Numbered from the stretch's first letter, positions 1 through 12,590 are shown. The stretch is DNA of 64,000 nt from Lutjanus erythropterus (GCA_020091685.1 CM034601.1:17723320-17787319); one strand, 5' to 3'. Notes: generated from the letters alone by a model not told the origin. Numbers and translations are program-made.

Positions 1-731
1 CAGAAAAATAGAATGATAAATTATCAATTGCTTTAACAAATTTGATTGAGATCAGTGTTGCTGATAATCTACTGTCTACCATTCATCATTCACAGCACCC
101 AGCTGACATTTATCATTTACAGCAAGTAATTATTCTTACTTCCCATACAAACCTAGAAAAGGTACACTTGCAGCGAACCTTGATTTGTCACTTTTAATTA
201 GCTGTAACAAGTTTTACTGGCTGTTAACCATTCAATTACAACATCGCCTGCAGTGTTTCTGCAGGAGTTTCGGTGTGAACTGGTCAGTGAGGCCAAACAC
301 AGATGCAGGAATTGACCAGCCTGCAGTGCTTATACATCACTGGATTTTAATTGTAAAGGGCCACCTGTGATAAGCAAGAAGTTGTGAACAGTAACTGTAA
401 AGTCATTATACCACAGTGTGTGGTTCTCAGTGAGAATCTCATTTGTTGCTGTTTTTGTAGTCACAAGTAACAAATGAAGTGATGCCAGGAGACACAACAC
501 AAGGAGTTGTAAACAAGAGTGATAAAATTGTGAAATATTTTAATTGCACTACTCCTACTATTACTACTACCAATGCTATGTTTAAAATATAATGCATTCT
601 AATACTTTTACTATATATATATCTTTAAACATACATTGTTTTATCACTTGGTTCACTGTGTGAAAGAAATACCCTGTCAGGAGGCCTATAAACATCTGAA
701 ACATTGCAACTATACTATACAAACACCCTAC
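1..731 (-). other. ablim3: ablim3 intron 3 (5' part, continues outside window)
   Basis: This is the intron that follows coding exon 3 on the minus strand. It starts at the GT donor at 731-730 (context CAG|GTAGGG read on the minus strand) and runs off the left edge. The stretch is AT-rich. I see no LIM-type exon and no clear repeat in it. Confidence 0.8.
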
Positions 732-915
732 CTGCAGATGCTGCAGACGAAGCAGTGTGGGTGGTACGTCCTCCCCAGGGCAGATACCACCTCTCCAGTG
801 ATGTACTGGTCACAGCTGTCACACTGGGTCCCATAGAGTCGCTGGTAGTCCTCTGTGCAGATGTATTCGCCAGAGTGGTGGAAGAAGCCTGAGTGCACCA
901 GATCACAGCCACACA
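732..915 (-). CDS. ablim3: Actin-binding LIM protein, coding exon 3 (end of LIM1, start of LIM2)
   Basis: This exon encodes residues 62-123 of an actin-binding LIM protein, a cytoplasmic adaptor in which tandem LIM zinc fingers are followed by a villin-headpiece actin-binding domain. It opens with VCGCD and completes LIM1 with zinc ligands C60, C63, C81 and D84. LIM2 starts with C93/C96, then H113, C116, C119 and C122. The minus-strand acceptor ends CAG at 916 and the donor GTAGGG begins at 731. The exon enters in phase 1, which fits exon 2, and leaves in phase 2 inside an Arg codon. Family knowledge: the pattern CDSC, ITGEV, LGRTYHP, FVCS fits ABLIM3 better than ABLIM1 or ABLIM2. The other LIM domains and the headpiece lie beyond base 1. 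No stop or frameshift is seen. Confidence 0.93.
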
Positions 916-1307
916 CTGCACAGATAGAGAGGGAAGGCTGAATGAGCTAACTTTGTTCCCCAGATAAACAAGACAGACTGTGTAAACGGAGTACTGTACT
1001 GTGTGTAGTCAGTAGTCTACAATAAAGAAAACCTTTTCACAGAAAGTCTCAGGTCTCATTGCTTATGAAGCTTACTTTGTCTTCTCCAACAAAAAGTTTT
1101 ATTTGGAAAATAAAATTTACCAGTTTCATACACCAAGTCTTTGGCAATATTGTACATTTTCAACATGCACCGTTTTACACTTTACAATAAGAGTCCCTTT
1201 TAACAGTTATAAGTGGTAGTATCTTAATAAGATTAGTAAGATTAAGGCAGACAGGGTTGGAAAATGCCAATGTGGCTATTTACAGGCATTTGTATATGGC
1301 TTTGCAT

Positions 1308-1553
1308 GGCAGGGACAAGCATCCAGGTGTCCATAGTCATTGATGCTATTTGCACCTGGCAGACAGAGAGACAGACGCTGATCTTTCCTTAAACCAAACC
1401 AAGTACGGCAGAGACAAGAGCCCAGCTGTCCGTAGCTAATGATGCTATTTGCACCCATGTTGTTTTGTTTCATATCCTAACCAAGTAGTTTTGTGTTAGA
1501 ATTTATCCAAGTAGTTTTGTTACGCAAGTCTAACCAAGTAGTTTTGTTGTCGA
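1308..1553. repeat. Short direct repeats (49-bp pair, then a three-copy motif)
   Basis: Two 49-bp copies at 1308-1356 and 1407-1455 match at about 40 of 49 positions and share the ending GATGCTATTTGCACC. Just after them, the motif CCAAGTAGTTTTGT occurs three times between 1482 and 1547. This is a local duplication in intron 2 with no coding sense that I can see. Confidence 0.75.
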
Positions 1554-3482
1554 AAACTATTAATGATAATGGGTTATAGGGGGCTCTATAGGGGGTATTC
1601 TTATTATAAAGTCTTATTATAAATGGTAACCTGTTAAGATTACCACAGAAATGAGGTAAAGAGTTTTTATTACAAAACCAGTCAGCATGCAAACTCATGA
1701 ACATTATTTCTGATTATTATGTGACTTTGTTAAATTCTCAATTCTAAATGGTCAATTACAGCATTATAAAGTCTGTTATTTCGAAACAACAGTGTGTTGC
1801 TTTGAATACCAGACTGTGAATTACAGGCCATTTCTATAAATAACAAACCACTGCTATGACTAACAGATCATTGCTATGGACACAGTTATGATCATAGATT
1901 CTGACCACTTCAATAATTTTTAAATGAATATTTTGTGTCATATTATTGTTTTTTTTCTCAGTAGTCATGTAATAAACTTCACATCAGGTCCTGCAAAACC
2001 CTGTCTGGATTTGTTTTGCAACAATGACCTGCTTTGTCTGGTCCAGACCTTTGAATCCGCCCACTACACCGAGTAGACTGATTCTCTGAATATGGAAAAT
2101 ATGGAAATATGGAGTTTACAATTCAGTCTGATATCAGGCAATGACATGCTTACTGTACATTACCTCTTACTTATAATCCATTACATGCCACAATTACATC
2201 AACACATATTATGAGTATTTCACATACTGCTACAGACTACTTTGACACACACACCAGCGTTAATCCAGTGATCAAGAGGTTTCGCCTTCTGGTGTGAGAT
2301 TAGTTCATAGTATATATAGTTAGTATTTTGTGTGTGTGTGTGGTGGTTTGGGGGATGGGGTTGCTGGGAGTGCAATCTGTTGTCCTTTCTGACCTCTAAA
2401 GGGTTAATACTCTAATCTGGTTTTGGGGATTAGACCAGTAACCATCTAATCTGTTAATTTTTTACAGTATGCTATGGTTGTCTGACTGTGCATATGAGAA
2501 TATATTGTACAGTATGCGTGCCTGATTTTGTACATGTCCAATTACAGATTACAGCCTTTTTGACCACATTTACTCACAATAAATATTTTAATATGTATTT
2601 ATGGAGGCAGTGTGGTGTGATGGATGCATGTCCAGGCAAAGAGACACGAGTGCCCACAGGTACAGACACTGTGTTTACTACACTGACAACATGATGTATG
2701 ATTTTATTAAGCAAATGCAAAGTTCTTCAGCCAAATGATTGCTTCTGGTCCAGCTGTGCTGAGGGTGAGGAGGCCTCTGCTGAGCTGGTTGGTTCAACAG
2801 TTGAACGATCATTTGCTCCAGCTTTCAGGGAGAAAGGAAGGAAGCTCACTCTTACCTCCCATCAGTTACAGACTTTATCTCAGAATATGCCATTTGTGGG
2901 CCACAACTAAGCCATATCCTCTTCTAGTGTCACCACTTATAGTGTCATCACTGATACTGTCAGTGTCATGCTTTAGTCATTAAGCTCTACACAAGTCAAC
3001 ACATATCTGTCACTGTGATATAACCTGTGATGTACAGGCCCAGACAGTGGAGGCATAAACTGCAGAGTGGTACCATGATATAACCTGGATGTATACTGTA
3101 AGTTAGACATCTGAAAGGCAGCCAACGGATCAAGATATCTGACAGTGAATTGAATGTCTGGTCTCTAATTAAGCTAATGGCTCAAAACCCGATGGAGTGA
3201 ATGGATCTGATCTGATCCGAGCCAGCGTGTTAAGTGGCTCAGACAGAGAGGGAGAGATACTGTAGAGCAAGATGAACACTCTAGCTGTGTAATTTATGTG
3301 TCCACTGGAGCCAATGTGAAGACACAAAGAGAGTAAAGCAACATTTAAAGTTTTTATTATACAAATCTGGAGCCAAATACATGAATCACTTGATTTTCAT
3401 TTAGACAGAATGGCCATGGAATTAATCACGGTAACTTTCTACTCTCTTTAAATTGATTATTTTGTAATATTATGTAGATATT

Positions 3483-3640
3483 AAAGGGACAGTTAGATTT
3501 TTTGAAGTAGGGTTGAATGAGATATTTATCCATAGCCCCCAGTCTTGTGATGCAGCAGGAGTGCAGAGTTTCAGAAGCTAAGCAACAAACTGCTGATTGA
3601 TTAATGTTATCTGACACTGATGTTTATAGGAGTTAGTTTG
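3483..3640 (+). repeat. Interspersed repeat fragment, AAAGGGACAGTT family
   Basis: It begins TAAAGGGACAGTTAGATTTT and continues with a TTTGAAGTAGGGTTGAATGAGAT segment, shown here in part only. The same start recurs at 6118 and 53913 in this window. The right end is not clear. It is probably a truncated non-autonomous element. Confidence 0.6.
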
Positions 3641-3943
3641 AATTCACAAAAGTCACACAATAATAAAAATAAACAAACTACTCAAGGCAGGAATCTTTTA
3701 GAGAATATATTATATATATTTTTTTTTTATAACAGCTGTTTGACTGCAAGATATTTGTCTTTTATAACAGTGGAAAAATTCCAAATATAACACACACTTG
3801 AACTGATGTTGATTTTTAGGTGGGCTTTTTTATGTGAAAGTCACTTTGTTGCTGACCTTGTCCATAGCAGTGGGACATTGTTAAAAAATTGCCAAGACCC
3901 ACATGACTGTAAACAGTACAGGAATATAAATTGTCGCATAGAA

Positions 3944-4073
3944 TTAAGGCAAGTTTATCTGTACAGCACCTTTCAGCAACAAGGCTATTTACAGTACTTC
4001 ACATATGACAAAAAGGCATTAAGACAAGATATAAAAGAAACACAAGATAAACAGTTGCAGAGATTAGATTGCA
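3944..4073 (+). repeat. Left part of an interspersed repeat split by a LINE
   Basis: The segment GGCAAGTTTATCTGTACAGC followed by CACCTTTCAGCAACAAGGC resembles a repeat common in fish genomes (recognised from general knowledge, not searched). The matching right part appears at 4763-5045, on the far side of a LINE fragment, so this looks like one older repeat interrupted by a later insertion. Confidence 0.55.
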
Positions 4074-4074
4074 T

Positions 4075-4762
4075 TAGCAGAGGCGAAGCCGACCTCAGAC
4101 CTTCTCCTTCATGTACCTTGGGGTATTTATTGATGAGAAGCTGTCTTTCAAAATGCATGTTGAGGAACTAGCTAAAATATTAAGGATAGAACCTTTTTCA
4201 TGGAAATACTGTAGATCATGTTTTTTGAGACAAGCAAAATGCAGTTAGTACAATGTACATTCCTGCCACTACTTGACTAGGGTGACATTATCTACATGCA
4301 CGCTGCCTCCGCCACCTTGAAACAGCTTGACGCTGTTTATCACTTGGTTTTATTACTGGTGATCATTTTAGAACTCATTATTGTAATCTTGGGTTGGCTG
4401 TCCCTGGCGGCTAGGAGAATGCAGTGTTTGCTCCTGTATGTTTTTCAAGCTATCTTCAAAAAGCTACCTAATTACCTGAAATCCCTCATTACATGGTGTT
4501 CTAATCACTACACACAAACATTAAAAATGTGTTAAATGGCCTGTGAGTGCTTAAATAGTCACACAATAACGTCTTTTAATTTAAATTTTTGATATTGATT
4601 ACTGATATGTTACAATTTATTGCTGATAGTTGGTATTTTTATTAGTTGATGATTTTAAATTTATTGTATCCATGTTATGTTACCAGGGCACCATTGCAAA
4701 TCAGACTCAGTCTCAGTGGGTCTTCCCTGGCTATATAAAGGTTAAATAAATACCTAAAATAA
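4075..4762 (+). mobile_element. Decayed non-LTR retrotransposon 3' end (reverse transcriptase C-terminal part)
   Basis: Three-frame reading gives pieces typical of the region after the reverse transcriptase of fish non-LTR elements: LSFKMHVEELAK near 4140, ASATLKQLDAVYH near 4303, and NYLKSLITW near 4470. They lie in shifting frames with stops between them, so the copy is dead. The 3' end carries a CACCATTGCAAATCAGA-type segment and a TAAAGGTTAAATAAATA tail at about 4690-4755, as is usual for 5'-truncated LINE copies. The clade cannot be assigned without a search. Confidence 0.75.
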
Positions 4763-5045
4763 AGTGAGAGTTTGTTCCAGGTATGTGGAGCATAAAAACT
4801 GTCTGCCGCTTCTGCATGTTCAGTTTAGAGTCTGGGGACATCAGGAAGACCATCTAAGAGCTCCAGATGGTTCATAATGGAGCAGCAGATCAGAAATGTC
4901 TTTTGGCTCTGAACCATTCAGTAGTTTATAAAACTAAAGTAGAATTTTAAAGTAAGTGTAAAGATATGAGAACTCGAGTGATGTGATGGACCTCCTACAC
5001 ACTCCTGACTGCAGGTTTTCACCTGCATGACAGATCTGAAAATAT
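4763..5045 (+). repeat. Right part of the interspersed repeat split by the LINE
   Basis: It begins near AGTTTGTTCCAGGTATGTGG, runs through TTCATAATGGAGCAGCAGAT and ends near GAGTGATGTGATGGACC. I recognise this as the continuation of the repeat that starts at 3944. Its boundary with the LINE tail lies just after the run of TAAATA units. Confidence 0.55.
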
Positions 5046-6117
5046 ATCTGCAGTATACTAGTTAAAATTTGTATGTAAGTATGTGACAGATGCTTTTTCT
5101 TGTTTCTCATAAATGGTAGCAGTTCTCATAAATAAATAGGACATTGTTATTATGAACTGATCATCATTATTATTATTTTCTCACAATTACATTTTTTTGA
5201 AGATGCTGAAGTCAGTTTGTTCATCTACTGTACGAGACAATAACTAGGACATTATTCTGGAACACGAGAAACACTGTACAGTATTTTTGTTTTTCTGTCT
5301 CTCCTCTGTCTCACATATGGTATTCTTGTCATGGCAAAGCTGCTGTCGCACAACTTTAAAATGCCAGCCTGACCTTTATCAGTCTGCCTCAGACTAAAGC
5401 TGCTCACAGTGGAACAGCTACAGCTTCTGTATGTGCTGTACGCCCATCAATACACACATGTGTGTATGAGATCTATATTGGTGGTTGAGTAAAAAAATCT
5501 ATGTCCAACTAGTCAATTCATTTTTTTCCACTATCAGCAGAGATTTAAAAGCCAATATATGTTGATGCATGTGCAGAGCATACAGATATACTGTTCTTCT
5601 GTGTCTCCCAGACTGTTGAGTTTGATAGCTGGGTCCTTCTCATGTTTTCTCACCCTGTTGATACCATTCACACATTCATCACTGTCTAAATGGAAAGCTA
5701 TTGAGATGTGGAGGAAAACCGGATGGAGCTGTTGAGGCTTGGCCTCTCTGGAGAGACCTCTGGTGTATTTGGATTTTTCAAAAAAATGTTCAAAAGCTGT
5801 CCTCACAGAACAAGATCCATGCATGAGCATTTAACACTGGCTGTACTTACTGCTTGTTTTGCCACTCACCAGAGAGTTTTCATGGTTTTCACTGTTGTTT
5901 TTATTAGACTAATCTTATTAGCGCAGCACACTGCATGGCTCCAGGGATGACAATGTCTGTCAGTCCAGTGCAGACTGAAATATCTCAACAAGTTTTGAAT
6001 GGGTTTTCATTAAATTTTCAACAAAGAGTCATGGTTCCCAGAAGATGAATACCTCTAACTTTGGTGATCCTCTGACTTTATCTAACGCACCACCACAAGG
6101 CTGTCCTTTGTAATTTT

Positions 6118-6321
6118 AAAAGGATAGTTTGGATTATCAAAAGTAGGGTGGTATGAGGTACTTAGCATAGTCGCTGTATTACCTACAGTAGATGCCAGTC
6201 GACGTGGTTAGTTCAGATTCACCAAAGTGACCAACACCAAAATAATACAGATGGATAAATAGCACTGCAAGTCAAAGGAAAAAAATGTATTTTTGATTTG
6301 GGGGTGAACTGTCCCTTTAAA
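6118..6321. mobile_element. Short non-autonomous element with imperfect terminal inverted repeats
   Basis: The left end AAAGGATAGTTTGGATTATC and the right end GGGGGTGAACTGTCCCTTTA are imperfect inverted copies of each other. About 200 bp lie between the ends. The left end matches the starts of the elements at 3483 and 53913. It has no coding capacity. Confidence 0.65.
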
Positions 6322-6427
6322 GCTTTATTTTATGACCTAATATTCATGACATTCCTGTCAGCTTCAGTTGTAATTTTGTGCAAATTAGCAAATGTTAACA
6401 TGTTAACACACTAAATAAAGACAGTAA

Positions 6428-6769
6428 TAGGGCGGCAACTATTATCTATTTTCATTAGCATTAATTTATTGATTAGTTTCAGGATTAATCGTTTAGTCTA
6501 TAACATGTCCAACAACAAAAAAAATGTGACAAATGCTCATCAGAATTTCCCACAGCCCAAAACTTCTGTCGTCCAACCAACACTCCAAAATCCAAAGATG
6601 AGAGAAAGAATCCAAAAGGAGGCAGCAAAACCTCACATTTAAGAAGCTGGAACCAGCAAACATTTGACATTTTTGCTTGAAAAATGACTGAAAACGATGA
6701 ATCGATTATCAAAATAGTTGCAAACTTATTCTCTTTCAAATGACTAACCGATTCATTGTTGTAGCTCTA
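6428..6769. mobile_element. Non-autonomous TIR element (TAGGGC-GCAACTA family)
   Basis: The left end is TAGGGCGGCAACTA and the right end GTTGTAGCTCTA, imperfect inverted copies. The inside is rich in GATTAAT/ATCGATT words and includes AAGAAGCTGGAACCAGCAAA. Related fragments occur at 40846-41095 and, in the opposite orientation, at 29494-29590. This is a common fish repeat type that carries no gene. Confidence 0.7.
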
Positions 6770-7130
6770 GGTAGCAAACATTATTCCTGGTAAACATCAT
6801 CATGTTAGTATTGTTATTCTAAGTATGTTTAGCATGCTGATGTGAGCACTTTGCACAAAGCAGGGCTGTGCAGGTTCACAGAGCTGCTAGCATGGTTGTA
6901 GACTCTGCTGTCAGTGCATCTTTACCAGACTGGCAGTAACCTATTTCAGAAACTTTGCTCCTAATGAAGATGAACAATGAGCAAGGCTCAGCAAATATGA
7001 TGCAGAAGCTTTTTTCTTTTAGACAGTAACTAAATGGAAACAGATTTATCCCGAAATGTCATGGGTTATTTTTATTCCTACGCTTTGCACTACTGCAAAA
7101 AGCCATGTTTGTTAACATACATAAATCACG

Positions 7131-7169
7131 TAGTAGATCACAATATCTGTACGATATTGTGATCTACTA
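7131..7169. repeat. Perfect 17-bp inverted repeat with a 5-nt spacer
   Basis: The left arm TAGTAGATCACAATATC (7131-7147) and the right arm GATATTGTGATCTACTA (7153-7169) are exact reverse complements, separated by TGTAC. The stem is too short for a vertebrate pre-microRNA. Function unknown. Confidence 0.9.
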
Positions 7170-8199
7170 TTGTCATCTATCTATATGAGGTCACAATTCA
7201 AATCAAACTTCCTGTCAAAGCTATTCAACCTGTCAGGAGTTACATTAACCGTGTATGAGTGAGTCCGAGCCTATTTTCATTTAGCTAAAGATTTCATGTA
7301 GCAGATTTACAGTGTAATTATAATAGACACAGGAAATGTGACAGCAGAGACCTCCCAGAATCCAAATGAGCATGTGCCTGCCTGCTACCATTCATTATTC
7401 GCTCTCTGTCACATGACATTTTAGTCTTTCAGGGACAGTCGGGACAAATCTTCCCGCGGCCACTTGAACTTGCTGACGGAAGCTTAATGTTCAGAGACGT
7501 GTTAGTTGCCTCCACACCAGTCGAGCCAAGAATGACCTTGTGTGACCCCACCCTGACCTTTCCTGACCCCACCTGTTGCCCCAAACTCTACATTTAGTCT
7601 TGTTGTGTGTGCTGAATCAGCACTAGCCAGACAGTTCCTTCAGAAACAGTTCTATAGACAATGATTTAGTCATTAAGATCACCAGAATAATCAAAAAAAA
7701 TATTTTTCAGTTTCTTAGCCTTGTTTGTAACTTCCATTAATGCAAAAATGACATCAAAGATTTAATTGAATTCAGCCTCCACTGATGACTGTTTCAACTG
7801 GACAGTTGATCTGGTGGCAGAGAGACTAATAGCATAGGATTTTAATAGCATTTTTATGACTGTCTACAACCATATAGAGCCATCCAGCCTCCACTCTGTC
7901 TCAGCAGCCACAGTCCAGCTGTCTGCTGTTGCAGACACAATGACCTCAGGAATCCTGGGGGCAAGTCTGTGTTGCAGGGGCCTTTAAAACGTATTCTCAC
8001 CAGACAGAAATAACGATCAAAAGAGATTCCTTGGGAAATAATTCATTCACATCACGTTCAAACAATGAAATGAAATTAAAGGACAGAGAAATTTGTAAGA
8101 TGTCACAGCAGATCAATCAGAAGAGGACACCAGCATTACTGCAGTTTGGTGTTCAGTTATCACTTTTCTATCGCTCTGTGTTGTTCAATGATTGAATAT

Positions 8200-8345
8200 A
8201 ACTGAGCACATTTACTCAAGTGCTGTACTTAATATAATGCCAGTTTATACTTCTACTCCATTACAATTCAAAGAGAAATACTGTACTTTTTATTCCAGTA
8301 CACTCTAAAAAGAAATCAAAATTTCAAGGCAGCTTACTTCAGTTT
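8200..8345. repeat. Interspersed repeat fragment (TTTACTCAAGTGCTGTACTT family)
   Basis: It holds TTTACTCAAGTGCTGTACTT followed by TATACTTCTACTCCATTACA, and then an ATTTCAAGGCAGCTTACTTC segment belonging to a second repeat type. Related sequence appears near 31330-31380 and 59570-59720. It has no open reading frame and looks like a decayed non-autonomous element. Confidence 0.55.
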
Positions 8346-10096
8346 TTTAGTTTTGAGCCCAACTCAAACTCTTAAGTTTTGAAAACGTTTTACTGACTAA
8401 CAATGTTTTGTTTTATTTAATTTTCTTCTTTGAATGTAGTTATTGAATGTAGTTTTAAATAATATCAACATCAACAGGTTTTTGGCCTGTGGGCCTCCAT
8501 CCAGATTAATTTTTGGCACTCTGGGTGACGCTGCTTTACATTATAATAATTACTACAACTGAGACATTGTAAATATTAAGTTCTGCCTGTGCTTCTTCTG
8601 CAATCAAAATGTATGCTGTGAAAAAGATTTATGAATCTGATGAATTCAGGGACAATAAAGAAACAAGGTTTGCTGTGATGTTGGCAAGGCTATATTCACA
8701 AAGCAAACTTACAGGTAAAGTCAAGCAAACAAGCAAACATGTCAGTCAAATCCTAAATGTGAGGAAGCCTTTCTTTCTTTTGAATTCATTGTCAATATAC
8801 AGCACTGAGGGCAATGTTCAACTTGCATTTTTTCCATGATTCTTTTCTCAGCTTCCAAAGAATGGCACACCAGAAAATGTCTGGGTGTCACAGGGATGTG
8901 GAGGGAAAAAGAGTTTTTGTTTTTCATAACCTTGAACAGTTTCCATTGTGTCATAATGGTGTCGCAAGAGCCAGAAAGGAGGAGGAGTTTCAGAATGAAT
9001 TGCTTGACATTACTGGTGGAAAAAAAGACCAGTTTTTACACTGACTGTGATATTTTGTTAGTCATTATGTGGGGTTATCAATCTTTAATTGCTGCAAAAA
9101 GTTAAAAATCTATCTAACTCTCTACTACAACCTCGGAGAAGTGAAAAGTATGAGAAGGCTTGGAGGGAAAGCGAGCAGAAAATAAATTTCAGGTCACAAA
9201 TAAATAAAATAAATACGAATTGCTAAATAAATAAAATCATGCTCTGTGCATTTTCATTCCCCTCCCTTTTATCCCAGTATCTACCCCCTCGTTCACTCTC
9301 TGCTCCATCAGTTTCACTCTTCACCAGCCCACTATTTTCCTTCCCTTCTGCTCATCGGGGGGCAGGTTCAGCTGCAGTTCGTCAAAGGCACTAAAGTATT
9401 TAAATACTTTTCTTCTACATCTGTTAACAGTGATTTGTTGCCTATTAGAGTGAAGTGCTTGGGGTCTGGACACACAAATACACAAACACACACAATTTGG
9501 CAGAAGGACAACAGATAATGATTTCTTTGTTTACTGCCGGCGGCACAAGGAAAGGGTCGAGGGAACCAAAGAAGAGAGGTGAAAGAAGGAATGGATTTTA
9601 AAAAAAGAAGGGATACAAATGAAGATGGATGCAAGAAACAACAGCTCCTGGGGGCCTGATACACATGTTGACTGTCTCATCTTTCTGATTCGGCTTCTGG
9701 ATATACTAAAAAAATACAAGCGTGCTCAGAAGCACACAAACACAGCAGCACACTGACCCACTGTGCAAATATTCACACAAGAGTGCTGCACAGCTGAGCT
9801 GATACAGCGGTTAATGCTTCACAGTTTGTCCTTGAAGTCTCTTCTGAAGAAAGAGGCAGGCCATCCGTGACTGCTGACAGTACACTAATACTGATAAAAT
9901 ACACTGAATATCACTCCTTATATGCTTCACTTCTGAAACACAAATTTGTTTCAAACCAAAGTGGGTCAGGCTTTAAGAAGAATCATTTAAGACTGTTTTA
10001 TATTCTGTTGGGAAGGTAAAGACCCTGCAGTTGTACAATCCATCCAAATAAATTAGTCTGTGCCTGTCGTATATCACTTTCAAGGAGAGACTCTTT

Positions 10097-11160
10097 GGCT
10101 ACGTTCACGTCACAAGTCTTGGTGCTCAATTCTGATTTATTTCTCACATCTGTTTGGCTGTTCACATTATTTTTTGAATGTGGCCAACATCAGATTCCAT
10201 CACACACAGCTGTCGTACAGAAGTAAACATCGAGGCCACAGAAGTGGAAGAATTTGTGAGCAGATGATAACAAGGGTGGGGAGAAATTTGTGAAGCAGTT
10301 ACTGCTACTTCTGTATGGATGTGTGTGTGGGTGTGGAGTTGGAGCCAGAAGTTTTGGGATAGTGACATGAATGACTTCACAGAAACAGATTTCATCCAAA
10401 ATTTCAGCATGTTATTGACTACTTTTAACTCAGAGCTGCCCAAATTTCAAACAATGTGTAACTTAAATGTTGCTCAAAGCAAACTTAATATCCAAAATTG
10501 ATTTGTTTTTCAGTGCTGTTACTGAAATTTGCAAGCTCAAGTCAAATTTACATTCTTGATTACAAAGGTGGACAATACAGCTGTTTGACCTAATTTGAAG
10601 CACCTTGATTTGCATGCACTTTCTGTCAGAAAGACACCTTTCCTTGTAAATTTATGCTCCCAAAACAAAGCATATGAATGTTTTTTGACACTTATTTCTG
10701 CAAATAAACAACATTAAGATTGAAGAGTAGTTTTTTAAAATTCTATTTATATTTGACCTATAGATATAAAATGTAATTTTTTGATAAAAACACATTTTAA
10801 TTTAATGTAATTTTACATAATATCAACATTTATTTTTGGCCCTTGGAAATAATTTGGGCACCTCTGTTTTAACCAAATCTGTGGGCAGCTGTTCATGAGA
10901 GTCCCACTATAAGACAATTCAGACAAGTGAGTGACGTAAAAGTCACATAAATCCTAATGTGACTGTTTATATTCACAATGCAAATAAATGTATCTGTATC
11001 TGATTTAGGAAACACATGAAAGCAATGCAAATCAGGACTGAAAATATTATATTCCATGTAACTTGAGCTTTTCACACTGTCATGAAAAAAGAGATCTGAG
11101 TCTCATATAAGCAAAGAAAATCTGACTCAGGCCACTTTTGCCTGCAGTGTGAATGTAGCC
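10097..11160. mobile_element. About 1.06-kb DNA element with terminal inverted repeats
   Basis: The left end GGCTACGTTCAC and the right end GTGAATGTAGCC are inverted copies. The similarity continues inward, with TTCTGATTTATTTCTCACATC-like sequence on the left opposing GAGATCTGAGTCTCATATAA on the right. No transposase domain can be read inside, so this is a non-autonomous element. It resembles a repeat common in fish with ends of the form GGCTACGTTCACACTG. Confidence 0.7.
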
Positions 11161-11341
11161 TTCAACTGAAAAAACGGATTTGAACAGAATATTAAAGACA
11201 GACAGCCTTTTATCTCAAAAATGTGAGTGTGTGTGAAATGTTTCGATGTATAGTGGGAATCAGACATTTGTCCTTTTTTCCATTAATGTCTGAGTTTGTT
11301 CTTTACAGAAGGCATGCTATAACATCAAACATGATGTACAT

Positions 11342-11518
11342 GGTTCAATTTTCTGGAGAAAAACAGAGAGGAGAGGATTATTTTAGACACGAGGCTCAGA
11401 CAAGAAGAAAGGCAAGATGGGAGTCAAGGGAGAGATTAGAAGAAGAGGAAAAGAGAAAGAGAAGCAGACAGAAAATTGAGGGGATGAGGATGTGGAGGAA
11501 GAGATGGGGGGTGTAGGG
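11342..11518 (+). repeat. Purine-rich low-complexity tract
   Basis: The plus strand is a long run of mostly G and A, reading as a charged Arg/Glu/Lys-rich open frame. The composition alone explains the open frame, so I do not call a gene here. Confidence 0.7.
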
Positions 11519-12216
11519 GGGGACCCAGGGGAGGTATCAATGAGGCTATCGATCTGTCCATCCAGCGCACGTCTGCCGTCCTGTCACTGTCTTCCCTCAT
11601 CTATTCGCATCATCAACATGGAATGGATTTCCTTGCTATAGCTCCTCTGCATCTGCATGAGTGCAATCAGGATAAACAGATGGATCAAAGAGGAGAAGAA
11701 GGGAGGAAGAGAAAGGGGACTGCCTAACCGAGGGGAGCCAGTATCAACAGTACTCTGGTACAAGTATGTGGTGCGAATGGGGCTTCCAGCATTAACATTT
11801 ATCAGTCTTATTGAGGAGTTATGACTTCATATTTGCATACCCAGCAGGAAACAAAGATAACATTCCACAATTTGGCATCATTTGCTTTAAAATGAGGGCA
11901 AATTTATGAATGAGTTCCATATTTAAAGAGATTTTTTTTAAGAGAGCAGAAAGATATTACTTGCAGAGTTGCATTTTTCTTTCTTTTATGAGTGATCAAC
12001 CTTGTTGAAACTTCATTGGTATGATTCTGTTCTTTACTCCTTTTGATCTGATATGGTCTTCAGTTTTATTTTACACATTGCACATTCAAAATTTTGAAAC
12101 ATTAAAAGCAATTTACCTTAGTTTAATATGAAGTTTATCCATATATCCAAAATACTAATACTAAAATGCTAACAGAGACAACAAAGCACCCGCCCAGAAC
12201 TTGATTAATGAGACTA

Positions 12217-12496
12217 AGGGCCCTATCTTACACCCAGTGCAAAGTGGATGGCACCGGTGACGCAGGTGGCATTGCTATCTCACACTGGTGCAGTTGTCAT
12301 TTTACCTGGGTTTGCAAGATAGCAAATGCATGTTCACACATTGACGGGAGGTAAAAAAATGAAGGTGTGGCCAGGCTCGTTTAATATCTTGTGCACAGTT
12401 CATTGTAGTTAACACCACTTGCACCACAGACCTGCTAAAACCTGGTCAAAGTGGAAAGTCTGTGGTGCAGTAGGTCTGTCTGCATAAGATAGAAAT
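12217..12496. mobile_element. Fragment of a non-autonomous DNA element (AGGGCCCTATCTTACACC end)
   Basis: It starts AAGGGCCCTATCTTACACCC and has TGCATAAGATAGAAATG at the far end, which resembles a decayed inverted copy of the start (TAAGATAG against CTATCTTA). The inside repeats GGTGCAGT and GTTTGCAAGATAGCAAATGC-type words. No coding sequence is present. Confidence 0.55.
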
Positions 12497-12551
12497 GTGT
12501 TTTGGCTGAGGCACATACTACAAGTCTCCACAATAACAAAACACCTTTCAT

Positions 12552-12558
12552 TTATATT

Positions 12559-12590
<32 letters not shown>
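12552..12590. repeat. (TA)n microsatellite
   Basis: About 39 bp of alternating T and A with two interruptions. It would melt easily or extrude as a cruciform. Confidence 0.9.

Noticed and set aside
715..921. Alternative minus-strand frame over exon 3
   Set aside because: It is an out-of-frame shadow of the LIM coding exon.
7131..7169. Possible microRNA hairpin
   Set aside because: A 17-bp stem with a 5-nt loop is too short for a vertebrate pre-microRNA.
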